DNA from: Syntrophomonadaceae bacterium
GTDB taxonomy: Bacteria > Bacillota > Syntrophomonadia > Syntrophomonadales > Syntrophomonadaceae
Length of the DNA: 7,480 nt
Reading direction: 5' to 3'
NCBI GenBank assembly: GCA_028686565.1
Contig: JAQUBU010000102.1
Location: 1 to 7,480, forward strand
How positions within the stretch are numbered: position 1 is the stretch's first letter; each line of letters starts with the position of its first letter. The translations under genes were made by a program, and so were the position numbers. This document shows, one piece after another, positions 1 through 6,588 of the stretch. A model generated the notes under the pieces. The model was not told where the DNA came from. It saw nothing but the letters and a program-made list of their open reading frames with translations, and ran no database searches.

Positions 1-20
1 ATCCATCGCCAAGTCATTTT

Positions 21-48
21 AGATTGCTTCGCTGCGCTCGCAATGACA
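21..48. repeat. GC-rich dispersed-repeat-like element
   Basis: This 28-nt stretch is much richer in GC than its surroundings. It has ends ATTGC (23-27) and GCAAT (40-44) in inverted orientation around a core of CGCTGCGCTCG type. The minus-strand reading begins TGTCATTGCGAGCGCAGCG, a motif I recall as dispersed in intergenic regions of many unrelated bacterial genomes. Only one copy lies in this window, so calling it a repeat rests on that recognition and not on copies seen here. An extra inverted pair, GTCATT (13-18) and AATGAC (42-47), would extend a possible foldback. Confidence 0.5.
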
Positions 49-68
49 GATAAGCTAGTTTCATAGCA

Positions 69-98
69 CTGACAAGCACACTAGTTATGTCGCATAAT
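69..98 (+). promoter_or_regulatory. Weak plus-strand promoter-like pair
   Basis: CTGACA (69-74) and CATAAT (93-98) each match the sigma-A -35 and -10 consensus at five of six positions, with an 18-nt spacer. A transcript from here would start near 105 and meet the hairpin at 176-218 after about 110 nt, with no gene on that strand. It could be a promoter for a small RNA or a chance match in AT-rich DNA. Confidence 0.18.
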
Positions 99-175
99 AT
101 GTCAACTACGAAAGTTGAGTTATTAATTTAAGGTGAGATGTAAGGGGAAAGTGCGAGGATGGGCATTAACTGCAA

Positions 176-218
176 AAGTTAAGAGGTGAAGTTACTTTGT
201 TACCTCACCTCTTAACTT
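176..218 (-). terminator. Probable tyrS terminator hairpin
   Basis: The arms 176-189 and 205-218 are perfect 14-nt inverted repeats (AAGTTAAGAGGTGA and its complement) around a 15-nt loop. Read on the minus strand, the hairpin lies about 100 nt past the tyrS stop codon, and its last arm runs into TTTT before GCA. That is a short U tract but consistent with intrinsic termination. On the plus strand it is followed by ATTTGT, so it could also work in that direction. The AT-rich stem and short U run make it a moderate candidate; it is the only strong hairpin downstream of tyrS in the window. Confidence 0.5.
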
Positions 219-316
219 ATTTGTCATGTGATGTTTTCTCATGAGGACAGGAGTTGGTTTAAAGAGTTCCTATTAATTACGCCTTACCCTTTGTACTTAA
301 TTTCCCACTAAAAAGA

Positions 317-1534
317 TCATATTTTGAGCAGACGTAAAAATTTTCTTTTTCCTACCTGTACAACCATGTCATTGGCAAGCTGCAAGTTTTCCTCAAGGAA
401 TTTTTCTCCGTCTACTTTTACCCCACCCTGTTTAATCATACGGCGCCCATCACTGGTTGACTCAACCATGGCATTCTCATGAAGAAATTTGGGCAGCCAG
501 ATTTCAGCTTCGCTTATGCTTATTTCCGGAATATCTTCAGGTATGTCACGTTGGGAAAATACCAGTTTGAATCTTTCCTCGGCTTTCATTGCATCATCAG
601 CACTATGATAAGTGGTAATTATTTCTTTGGCCAGGCGAATTTTGACATCGCGAGGGTTAATCTCCCCATTATTCATTGATTCCTGCAAAGATTTTATTTC
701 TTCCAGGGATACCCTGGTTAAAAGTTCAAAATACCTGCTGATTAATTCATCTGGAATAGACATGGTTTTGCCGAACATTTCATAGGGTTCTTCATTAACC
801 CCGATGTAATTGCCCAAGCTTTTGCTCATCTTTTGCACTCCATTGATGCCTTCCAATATCGGCATCATTAAAGCTATCTGCGGTTCAAAGCCATATTCTT
901 TCAACAGATTGCGCCCTACCAGCAGGTTAAATTTCTGGTCGGTTCCGCCCAGTTCTATATCAGACTGCAATTCAACCGAATCATAACCCTGCATCAAGGG
1001 ATACATAAACTCATGAATCCCAATAGGGAGACATTCGCGGTAGCGTTTGGCAAAATCATCCCGCTCCAGCATCCGAGCCACTGTATAGCGGCCCGCCAGA
1101 TTTAGAACATCTACCAGATTAAGTTTCATAAGCCATTCACTGTTAAAATGAATTATGGTTTTATTTGGATCAAGCACCTTAAATATTTGTTCTTTATAAG
1201 TGGCGGCATTGCGCATGATATCCTCTTCGCTCAGCTGTTTGCGAGTCTCTGATTTTCCCGAAGGATCACCTATTCTTCCGGTAAAATCACCTATTATAAG
1301 GTGAATTTCATGGCCCAGATCTTGAAATTGACGCAGTTTGTTTAGAACTACCGTATGCCCCAGATGTATATCAGGTGCAGTAGGATCAAGTCCCAGCTTG
1401 ATTTTTAAGGGACACCCGGTTTCTATTGATTTATACAGCTTTTGTTTAAGTTCGGCCTCGGGGACAATTTCTGCCACACCACGGCGAATAATTTCCATCT
1501 GTTGCTCAACTTGTTTCACTATATTGTCTTCCAC
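317..1534 (-). CDS. tyrS: Tyrosyl-tRNA synthetase (TyrRS, TyrZ-type)
   Basis: This cytoplasmic class I aminoacyl-tRNA synthetase activates tyrosine with ATP and loads it on tRNA-Tyr. The 405-residue product has the usual length. A Rossmann catalytic domain carries the HIGH-type motif as HLGH (57-60), the tyrosine-binding region with YPLMQGYDS (178-186), GGTDQ (196-200), and a canonical KMSKS loop (235-239). An S4-like RNA-binding domain occupies about 343-405. The KMSKS form and the HLGHTVVLNKLRQFQ stretch resemble Bacillus TyrZ rather than the Geobacillus-type TyrS, whose loop is KFGKT. I chose the GTG at 1534 because AAGGAGGT ends 6 nt before it. An in-frame ATG at 1585 would add 17 residues that include the translated ribosome binding site itself. 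The gene stands alone, divergent from the penicillin-binding protein gene. No T-box consensus is visible in its leader, although tyrS genes of Gram-positives often have one. Confidence 0.97.
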   Translation of the reverse strand: MEDNIVKQVEQQMEIIRRGVAEIVPEAELKQKLYKSIETGCPLKIKLGLDPTAPDIHLGHTVVLNKLRQFQDLGHEIHLIIGDFTGRIGDPSGKSETRKQLSEEDIMRNAATYKEQIFKVLDPNKTIIHFNSEWLMKLNLVDVLNLAGRYTVARMLERDDFAKRYRECLPIGIHEFMYPLMQGYDSVELQSDIELGGTDQKFNLLVGRNLLKEYGFEPQIALMMPILEGINGVQKMSKSLGNYIGVNEEPYEMFGKTMSIPDELISRYFELLTRVSLEEIKSLQESMNNGEINPRDVKIRLAKEIITTYHSADDAMKAEERFKLVFSQRDIPEDIPEISISEAEIWLPKFLHENAMVESTSDGRRMIKQGGVKVDGEKFLEENLQLANDMVVQVGKRKFLRLLKI

Positions 1535-1540
1535 GCTATA

Positions 1541-1548
1541 ACCTCCTT
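1541..1548 (-). promoter_or_regulatory. tyrS ribosome binding site
   Basis: The minus strand reads AAGGAGGT, a near-perfect match to the 16S anti-Shine-Dalgarno sequence, followed by the 6-nt spacer TATAGC and the GTG start at 1534. This decides the start of tyrS against the upstream in-frame ATG at 1585, which has no comparable site. Confidence 0.9.
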
Positions 1549-1556
1549 GCCATAAA

Positions 1557-1585
1557 AATATAGCACTGATTATGCTTATGTGCAA
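1557..1585 (-). promoter_or_regulatory. Possible tyrS promoter
   Basis: On the minus strand TTGCAC (1585-1580) and TATATT (1562-1557) are separated by exactly 17 nt. The -10 matches consensus at five of six positions, but the -35 matches only at TTG. Transcription would start near 1550, leaving a leader of about 16 nt that just includes the Shine-Dalgarno sequence. If this is the real promoter, the large palindrome at 1628-1663 lies upstream of the transcript; if the promoter is farther out, the palindrome is in the tyrS leader RNA. Confidence 0.22.
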
Positions 1586-1627
1586 TAATTAGAACCATCA
1601 AGAACAACGCTTTTGAAAGGACTTTAA

Positions 1628-1663
1628 GCATCTAAAGAAACTGCTCCGCAGTTCTTTAGATGC
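1628..1663. repeat. 36-nt near-perfect palindrome
   Basis: The arms are 1628-1644 (GCATCTAAAGAAACTGC) and 1648-1663 (GCAGTTCTTTAGATGC), complementary throughout except for one extra A in the left arm, with a 3-nt centre TCC. As RNA this would be a long, stable hairpin with a CTGC/GCAG pair closing the loop. Neither strand has a U run after it, so it is not a standard intrinsic terminator. It could be a dispersed palindromic element, a leader-RNA structure for tyrS, or a protein-binding site. Its function cannot be told from one copy. Confidence 0.75.
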
Positions 1664-1802
1664 GTTGCAACGAGTCGGGAAATTAGAATCCGCCCGCCTG
1701 CTTTGTTAATAAGAACCTAACCGCTTAAAGAAGCGGGGGGCATCTTTTCGCCTCGTTATACTATTCTTTCCTCTCAATAGCAGGAATTTATCTGCCAATT
1801 GT

Positions 1803-1833
1803 CTAATAAATAATAACAGTCATTATTAGGAGG
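1803..1833 (+). promoter_or_regulatory. PBP ribosome binding site with adjacent hairpin
   Basis: AGGAGG (1828-1833) stands 9 nt before the GTG at 1843 and fixes that start. Just upstream, TAATAA (1811-1816) can pair with TTATTA (1823-1828), or CTAATAA (1803-1809) with TTATTAG (1823-1829). Both helices touch the first one or two bases of the Shine-Dalgarno sequence. They are AT-only or nearly so and thus weak, so any effect on translation would be modest. Confidence 0.7.
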
Positions 1834-1842
1834 CTATTTTTT

Positions 1843-4239
1843 GTGACCAGTAAAAATCAAGAGAATAAGAAGAGCAAAAACGCTAAGACAAGATTTAAGA
1901 ACTTAATTAATTTATTGATTCTTAGTGCTTTAATTATGACTGGAGTGGTTGTAGGAATATTCGTTTATACCGCCAAAAACCTACCGGTATGGGACCCACA
2001 GCAACTATCTGGAGCTAATACTACTTTATTGTACGATGATCAAGGAAAAATCATGGCTGGATTGCATGCTGAACAAAATCGCACCGAAATTGGACTGGAT
2101 AAAATTCCCCAGGATCTTATAAATGCCATCCTCGCTACTGAAGATCAGGATTTCTACAAGCATCACGGGGTTAATTTCAAAGGCATTTTACGCGCTGTTT
2201 TGAGAAATATGCAATCTGGTGATCTTACCGGTCAAGGTGCCAGTACCATAACGCAACAGCTAGCGAGAAATGCCTTTTTAACATTTGATAAAAAAATAGA
2301 AAGAAAAATTAAGGAGGCTCTAATCGCCTTTAAGTTGGAAGCCAACTATTCCAAAGATGAGATAATGGAGATGTATCTTAACAAGATACCTTTCGGAGCT
2401 GGCGCATATGGAGTTCAAGCTGCTGCCAATACTTACTTTGGCAAAGATGCCACTGCCTTATCTTTAGCGGAATCTTCTCTGATCGCAGGTTTGCCCCAGA
2501 GTCCCAATGGCTATAATCCGTTTCAGTATTATGATAGAGCCAAAGCGCGTCAGCGTCTAGTTTTGAACAACATGGTTAACTGTGACTACATAGATCGCGA
2601 AACTGCTGATCAAGCTTTTGAAACTCCCCTGGTCTTTAAGAAATCAACTAATACGGGATCAAAATACGGCTATTTTATCGATGCTGTAATAGAAGAGGCC
2701 CTGGATATTTTAGAGGAAAACAAGTTCTATGATAATCCCAGTGATGCTATCTATCGTTCGGGCCTGAAAATTTATACTACTATGAACTCGAATTTGGAGA
2801 GCAGCATGGAAGAATATTTTAAAAATCCGGCTAATTTTCCATCTGAACATAAAGGCGGCGAACAGATTCAATCAGCCATGGCTGTAGTTGATCATAGCAA
2901 TGGTCAAATCAAAGCTATCATGGGTGGCAGAACCTATGAACAAAGAAGAGGTTTCAACCGGGCAACCATGGCTTATCGCCAACCTGGTTCTTCCATTAAA
3001 CCGCTGGCTGTATACGGTCCTGCTTTACAGCAAGGATATATGCCCTATTATTCTCTTAATGATGCACCGCTTTCTTTTCAAATAGGAAGCACGGTATGGA
3101 GTCCCCAAAACTATGATGGTGTTTATCGCGGGCATATTACCATGCGGACAGGTGTGCAGTATTCAATTAATACTTATTCAGTCCAATTGCTGGAGAAAAT
3201 CGGTATTCGGCGGGGCTTTGATTTTGCTAAAAATCTTGGTCTTGAACTAGTAGATTCTCCAGGAACCAACGATCTGGCCCTGGCTCCGCTTTCGCTGGGC
3301 GGACTTACCCACGGAGTTACGCCGGTTCAAATGGCTGCTGCTTATGGGTCATTTGCCAATGGCGGTCTGTATGTTAAACCGCATTTTATAAGCAAAATAG
3401 TTGATTCAGAAGGTGTCGATATATATAGCTACAAGCCTGAATATCGGCGGGTGATGTCAGAACAAACTGCCTGGCTGATGAGCAGTATGCTGCAAACCGT
3501 ATGCACTTCAGGCACTGGTACCAAAGCTCGGGTTCCAGGGGTTGTTACTGCTGGTAAAACCGGCACCTCCGAAGAATACAAAGACTCCTGGTTCTGCGGT
3601 TTTACTCCAGGATATTCTGCTGCCGTTTGGATGGGATATGATAAGGAACATACCATGAATGATATTTACGGTGGAGGTTTCCCCGCCCAAATGTTTCGTA
3701 ATGCCCTGCAAAAAGCAGTTGAAATAAGTAATCCCAAGCCGCGCAGCATGCCGAGTGGTATTGTGCAGGTAACAGTTTGTATGAAATCCGGTAAGCGGCC
3801 CTCCGATTCCTGTCCCCAGGATCAACTGGTAACTGAATATTGTTTGAAGGATAAGGTTCCCACTGAAACCTGCGATGCCCATCAAATGGTGTCGATATGT
3901 CCGGAATCAGGTAAACTGGCAGGCAATTACTGCCCTAATCCGGAATTGCGAGCAATAGACACGAGTGAAACACCACTTGAGAAATGCGATATTCATAATG
4001 AGTTTTCTGTTCCTGCCATGTTAAATAATGAGGTTTATGTTTGCCGTGACCCACGACATAATGGCAAGCTTTACCGTGCTAATACTCCCAGCCCTGTGCA
4101 GAACGGGGGCTGTTCGAAGGAGTATTTGGAAAAAGTACTTCTCCAACCAGGTCAGGAATTGCCTTACTGCAATCTGGAAGACCACCAAACTAAAAATAAG
4201 AAGGTTCGTGATATTGTAGATGATATCATCAAGCTCTAA
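1843..4239 (+). CDS. Class A penicillin-binding protein (PBP1A family)
   Basis: This bifunctional enzyme polymerises lipid II into glycan strands and cross-links the stem peptides outside the cell membrane. The 798-residue product has a lysine-rich cytoplasmic start, one membrane anchor (about 19-44), and a GT51 glycosyltransferase domain (about 65-245). That domain shows EDQDFYKHHG with the catalytic Glu100, GASTITQQ (132-139), RKIKE (154-158), IPFGAGAYGVQAAANTYFGK (182-201) and AESSLIAGLPQSP (209-221). The transpeptidase domain (about 340-630) has all three active-site motifs: SSIK with nucleophile Ser383, SIN (441-443) and KTG (572-574). All key residues are present, so it should be active and beta-lactam sensitive. 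The tail after about 640 is unusual, with ten cysteines in three related units (separate entry). It starts at GTG with a strong AGGAGG 9 nt upstream. It is divergent from tyrS and its stop overlaps the mutS2 stop. I give no symbol because ponA, pbpF and mrcA are used inconsistently for such proteins. Confidence 0.96.
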   Translation: MTSKNQENKKSKNAKTRFKNLINLLILSALIMTGVVVGIFVYTAKNLPVWDPQQLSGANTTLLYDDQGKIMAGLHAEQNRTEIGLDKIPQDLINAILATEDQDFYKHHGVNFKGILRAVLRNMQSGDLTGQGASTITQQLARNAFLTFDKKIERKIKEALIAFKLEANYSKDEIMEMYLNKIPFGAGAYGVQAAANTYFGKDATALSLAESSLIAGLPQSPNGYNPFQYYDRAKARQRLVLNNMVNCDYIDRETADQAFETPLVFKKSTNTGSKYGYFIDAVIEEALDILEENKFYDNPSDAIYRSGLKIYTTMNSNLESSMEEYFKNPANFPSEHKGGEQIQSAMAVVDHSNGQIKAIMGGRTYEQRRGFNRATMAYRQPGSSIKPLAVYGPALQQGYMPYYSLNDAPLSFQIGSTVWSPQNYDGVYRGHITMRTGVQYSINTYSVQLLEKIGIRRGFDFAKNLGLELVDSPGTNDLALAPLSLGGLTHGVTPVQMAAAYGSFANGGLYVKPHFISKIVDSEGVDIYSYKPEYRRVMSEQTAWLMSSMLQTVCTSGTGTKARVPGVVTAGKTGTSEEYKDSWFCGFTPGYSAAVWMGYDKEHTMNDIYGGGFPAQMFRNALQKAVEISNPKPRSMPSGIVQVTVCMKSGKRPSDSCPQDQLVTEYCLKDKVPTETCDAHQMVSICPESGKLAGNYCPNPELRAIDTSETPLEKCDIHNEFSVPAMLNNEVYVCRDPRHNGKLYRANTPSPVQNGGCSKEYLEKVLLQPGQELPYCNLEDHQTKNKKVRDIVDDIIKL
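3763..4185 (+). repeat. Three-unit Cys/His repeat in the PBP tail
   Basis: Protein residues about 641-781 fall into three related units. Unit 1 has Cys646, Ser-Gly-Lys (649-651), Cys657-Pro, Leu662, Pro673-x-Glu675-x-Cys677 and His680. Unit 2 repeats this with Cys686, SGK (689-691), Cys697-Pro, Leu702, Pro711-x-Glu713-x-Cys715 and His718. Unit 3 is looser: Cys734, Gly-Lys-Leu (741-743), Cys757, Leu762, Glu772, Cys776 and His781. The first Cys-Cys gap is 11 residues in units 1 and 2 but 23 in unit 3. Unit 1 has one extra cysteine (667). I recall similar VCxxSGKLAxxxCP segments in other Firmicutes class A PBPs, but know of no assigned function. Metal binding by a CCCH set or extracytoplasmic disulfides are both possible. 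Confidence 0.8.
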
Positions 4240-6575
4240 TTCAGCTCAACTACCGTAACCCCCGAACCGCCTTCCTGGCTTAACCCATCGCGCAATGATT
4301 TTACATGCGGATGGTTTTTCAGGAAATCCCGAAGAGCCGCGCGCAAAGCACCGGTTCCTTTGCCATGAATGATAGAGACTGATTCCAATCCTACCAGACT
4401 GGCATCATCAATATATTTGTCAGTTAGTGTTATGGCATCTTCAACAGTTTCTCCGCGCAGATCTATCTCTTTGGAAATTTTACGAGCCTTTTCCAAATAA
4501 CTCTGGGTACGCCATTTGCTTCTTTTCTCTTCCGGCGCCTGGCTCAGGCTTAATTGTTTTTGGTTTACATTAAGTTTAAGCATTCCTACCTGCACACTAA
4601 CTTCACCCTGACTATTGGGCCCGTCCAATACATAACCTTTTTGATTAATGTTGTTAATATAAACATAATCTCCCGGCCTAATAGACATTTCCGAATTACT
4701 TTGCTCGGAATAATCATTGAATTCATCTAAACTCAGAATATTCAGCTTCTTGCGGCTCTTTTCTACTTCATGCCATTTTGGCGGCTGTTCTTTTTCTTTC
4801 AGCATTTGTTTTAATTCCTGAATTGCCGAGTTTGCCTCATTTTTGAGTTCACGCAGATGCTGTTCTGCTTCCGAACGAGCTTTTTCCATTACTTCCCTGC
4901 GCTCCCTAAGCAAATTTTTCTTATCCTCTTCCAGCAACATCTTTTCTTGCCGGAGTTCTTCCTTGAGCTTATCTACTTCGCGATTGGACGTTTCAAACTG
5001 GCTGCGGCTTTCCTTGAGCTGGCGGATCATATTGCCGAATTCCATCTCCCGCTGCGGTACAAGTTTTCGCGCACGCTGTACCAGTTCAGACTGCATTCCC
5101 AAGCGCGCTGCTATCGCAAAGGCATTGCTCTGACCCGGCATTCCTATTGTGAGTTTGTAGGTTGGCAGCAGACTGACCGGATCAAATTCCACACAAGCGT
5201 TTTCCACCCTTTCATTCTGGTAGGCAAAATTTTTCAGTTCGCTCTGGTGCGTAGTAATAACTACCCTGGATTTTTTTCTCTGCAATTCTTCCAGAATTAC
5301 GCGGGCTAGAATTGCTCCCTCAACAGGGTCAGTGCCTGCCCCCACTTCATCCATCAATACCAGGGAATCCTGATCAGCTTTATGCAGTATTTCGACAATA
5401 TTTTTCATATGGGATGAAAAAGTACTTAAGGACTGTTCTATGCTCTGCTCATCACCAATATCTACATAAATATCCTTAAATATAGAAATACGGCTGTTTT
5501 CGCGCGCAGGAATAAAAAGCCCGCTCATACCCATCAAAGTCAATAAGCCAATGGTCTTTAGAGTTACGGTCTTTCCTCCGGTATTAGGACCAGTAATAAC
5601 CAATATATCAAAATTTTTTCCCAACTGCACATCAACCGGGACTCCACTTTCACCCAGGAGCGGATGCAGGGCACGGCTAATATCCACAATACCGGCATTA
5701 TTTATTTCCGGGCGATAGGAATTAGTCTTATAAGCCATACGGGCTCGGGCATATATTAAATCCAAATCACTTAAAATATTCTGATTAACGGCAATCTCAG
5801 CGGTAAAAACCGCTACCGCCTGGCTCAAGTCCCTGAGTATTCTTTCCACTTCTCTCTTTTCTTCCGCCTGCAAGGAACGAATCCGATTGTTATTCTCCAC
5901 CACCGGCAGCGGTTCAATAAAAACAGTGGCGCCACTGGCCGATTCATCATGAATTATTCCTTTAACTTCATGGCGAAACTCCTGCTTAACTGGTACTACA
6001 TAACGCCCATCCCTCTCCGTTACCAGTGCATCCTGTAGTTTTTTCTGGTTTTCCGGAGAACGAATGAAATCCTGCAGATAATTTCGGATACGTATACGCA
6101 TAGTATTAATCTGATTTCTCAGCGTTTTCAGCTGTGCTGAAGCATCATCCCTTAATTCCCCATCTTCACCAACCGCATCATGTATCTTTCTTTCCAGGCC
6201 AAGGTCTTCTTTTATATCTGAACATATTACTCTTAACCTGGGATATTTGCTTTCTCCAAACAATTTCTTAGCCCGGCGCGAAGAATTCAATATTCGATAA
6301 ATGTCCAGGAGTTCGGATGGCAAAAGCAGTCCTCCAACCTTAACCTTTGACAAGTAATTATTAACCAGTTTGAGCCCGCTTAAAAAACCGGGTTCGTTAA
6401 ACCGCAAAGCTTCCATGGCTTCGGCAGTTTCATCCAGACTGGCGATAACCCTGATAAAATCTGTTGAAGGCTTCATCTCCTCAACCAGACTTCTGCCGCC
6501 TTCAAAATAGGTCAACTCGGCTAGTTGAGCTTTTATTTTGTCATATTCCAATTTATTTAATGTTTTTTCATTCAT
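4236..6575 (-). CDS. mutS2: MutS2 ATPase with Smr domain
   Basis: MutS2 is a dimeric cytoplasmic ATPase related to MutS but without the mismatch-reading N-terminal domain. Family work links it to rescue of collided ribosomes in Bacillus and to suppression of homologous recombination in Helicobacter. The 779-residue product has normal length and order: helical lever/clamp region (1-300), ATPase core with Walker A GPNTGGKT (329-336), signature STFSSHM (384-390), Walker B LVLMDE (405-410) and TTHQ (441-444), then a charged coiled coil (about 515-598). A small KOW/SH3-like segment follows (about 632-675), and an Smr domain (about 702-779) with DLRG (705-708) and HGKGTGALR (737-745). I chose the ATG at 6575: it gives the family-typical MNEKTLNKLEYDKI start and lies one base after the U32 stop codon. 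An in-frame ATG at 6635 would add 20 atypical residues inside the U32 gene. Its TAG stop overlaps the convergent PBP stop. Confidence 0.97.
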   Translation of the reverse strand: MNEKTLNKLEYDKIKAQLAELTYFEGGRSLVEEMKPSTDFIRVIASLDETAEAMEALRFNEPGFLSGLKLVNNYLSKVKVGGLLLPSELLDIYRILNSSRRAKKLFGESKYPRLRVICSDIKEDLGLERKIHDAVGEDGELRDDASAQLKTLRNQINTMRIRIRNYLQDFIRSPENQKKLQDALVTERDGRYVVPVKQEFRHEVKGIIHDESASGATVFIEPLPVVENNNRIRSLQAEEKREVERILRDLSQAVAVFTAEIAVNQNILSDLDLIYARARMAYKTNSYRPEINNAGIVDISRALHPLLGESGVPVDVQLGKNFDILVITGPNTGGKTVTLKTIGLLTLMGMSGLFIPARENSRISIFKDIYVDIGDEQSIEQSLSTFSSHMKNIVEILHKADQDSLVLMDEVGAGTDPVEGAILARVILEELQRKKSRVVITTHQSELKNFAYQNERVENACVEFDPVSLLPTYKLTIGMPGQSNAFAIAARLGMQSELVQRARKLVPQREMEFGNMIRQLKESRSQFETSNREVDKLKEELRQEKMLLEEDKKNLLRERREVMEKARSEAEQHLRELKNEANSAIQELKQMLKEKEQPPKWHEVEKSRKKLNILSLDEFNDYSEQSNSEMSIRPGDYVYINNINQKGYVLDGPNSQGEVSVQVGMLKLNVNQKQLSLSQAPEEKRSKWRTQSYLEKARKISKEIDLRGETVEDAITLTDKYIDDASLVGLESVSIIHGKGTGALRAALRDFLKNHPHVKSLRDGLSQEGGSGVTVVELN

Positions 6576-6588
6576 TTCATAATACCCC
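6573..6588 (-). promoter_or_regulatory. U32-mutS2 junction and translational coupling site
   Basis: The minus strand reads GGGGTATTATGAAATGAATG. The U32 gene ends at TGA (6579-6577), one base later mutS2 starts at ATG (6575), and GGGG (6588-6585) lies 9 nt before that start as a weak Shine-Dalgarno site. An earlier ATG at 6580 overlaps the stop as ATGA but reads ATG AAA TGA, so it cannot start mutS2. The poor site and 1-nt gap suggest that ribosomes finishing the U32 gene reinitiate on mutS2. Confidence 0.7.

Larger units (their letters stand above)
1..316. other. Intergenic region downstream of tyrS
   Basis: I find no credible gene in this stretch; the longest frames are a few codons and lack a convincing start. 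It holds a GC-rich repeat-like element (21-48), a 6-bp hairpin TCAACT/AGTTGA (102-118, 5-nt loop), a weak plus-strand promoter-like pair (69-98), and a strong 14-bp hairpin (176-218). The segment GGTGAG at 132-137 can pair with CTCACC at 204-209, which would compete with the strong hairpin. Positions 219-316, between that hairpin and the tyrS stop codon, show nothing I can name. Confidence 0.6.
1535..1842. other. Spacer between divergent tyrS and PBP genes
   Basis: This 308-bp region must hold the promoters of both divergent genes. It contains the 36-nt palindrome at 1628-1663, directly followed by the perfect 10-bp palindrome CGTTGCAACG (1663-1672), and a small hairpin CCGCTT-AAAG-AAGCGG (1721-1736). 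It also has distant complementary segments AACGAG (1669-1674) and CTCGTT (1752-1757), which could enclose the small hairpin in a larger fold. A TATACT hexamer at 1757-1762 could be a plus-strand -10 box but has no good -35 partner. I find no open frame with a ribosome binding site, no tRNA, and no T-box GGTGGNACCGCG motif on either strand. Confidence 0.6.

Noticed and set aside
1535..1585. N-terminal extension of TyrRS from the ATG at 1585
   Set aside because: The extension would translate the strong AAGGAGGT site itself, adds residues unlike TyrRS starts, and has no ribosome binding site of its own.
1628..1663. Intrinsic terminator for a gene reading through the spacer
   Set aside because: The hairpin is strong, but neither strand has a run of U after it, and both flanking genes point away from it.
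1535..1842. T-box riboswitch upstream of tyrS
   Set aside because: The length would allow it, and a TGGT that could match the tRNA-Tyr acceptor end occurs near 1595. However, the conserved GGTGGNACCGCG antiterminator motif and a terminator hairpin with a U run before the start codon are both missing.
3508..3885. 125-codon open frame on the minus strand, antisense to the PBP gene
   Set aside because: It lies wholly across the conserved KTG region and tail of the PBP, has no recognisable domain, and is best explained as a by-product of that gene's codons.
4219..4230. GATGATATCATC palindrome as a bidirectional terminator for PBP and mutS2
   Set aside because: The stem is only 6 bp, AT-rich and without a loop, and no U tract follows on either strand.
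4857..5309. 150-codon open frame on the plus strand, antisense to mutS2
   Set aside because: It overlaps the coiled-coil and ATPase coding region of mutS2, where the codon pattern leaves the opposite strand open, and its product has no recognisable domain.
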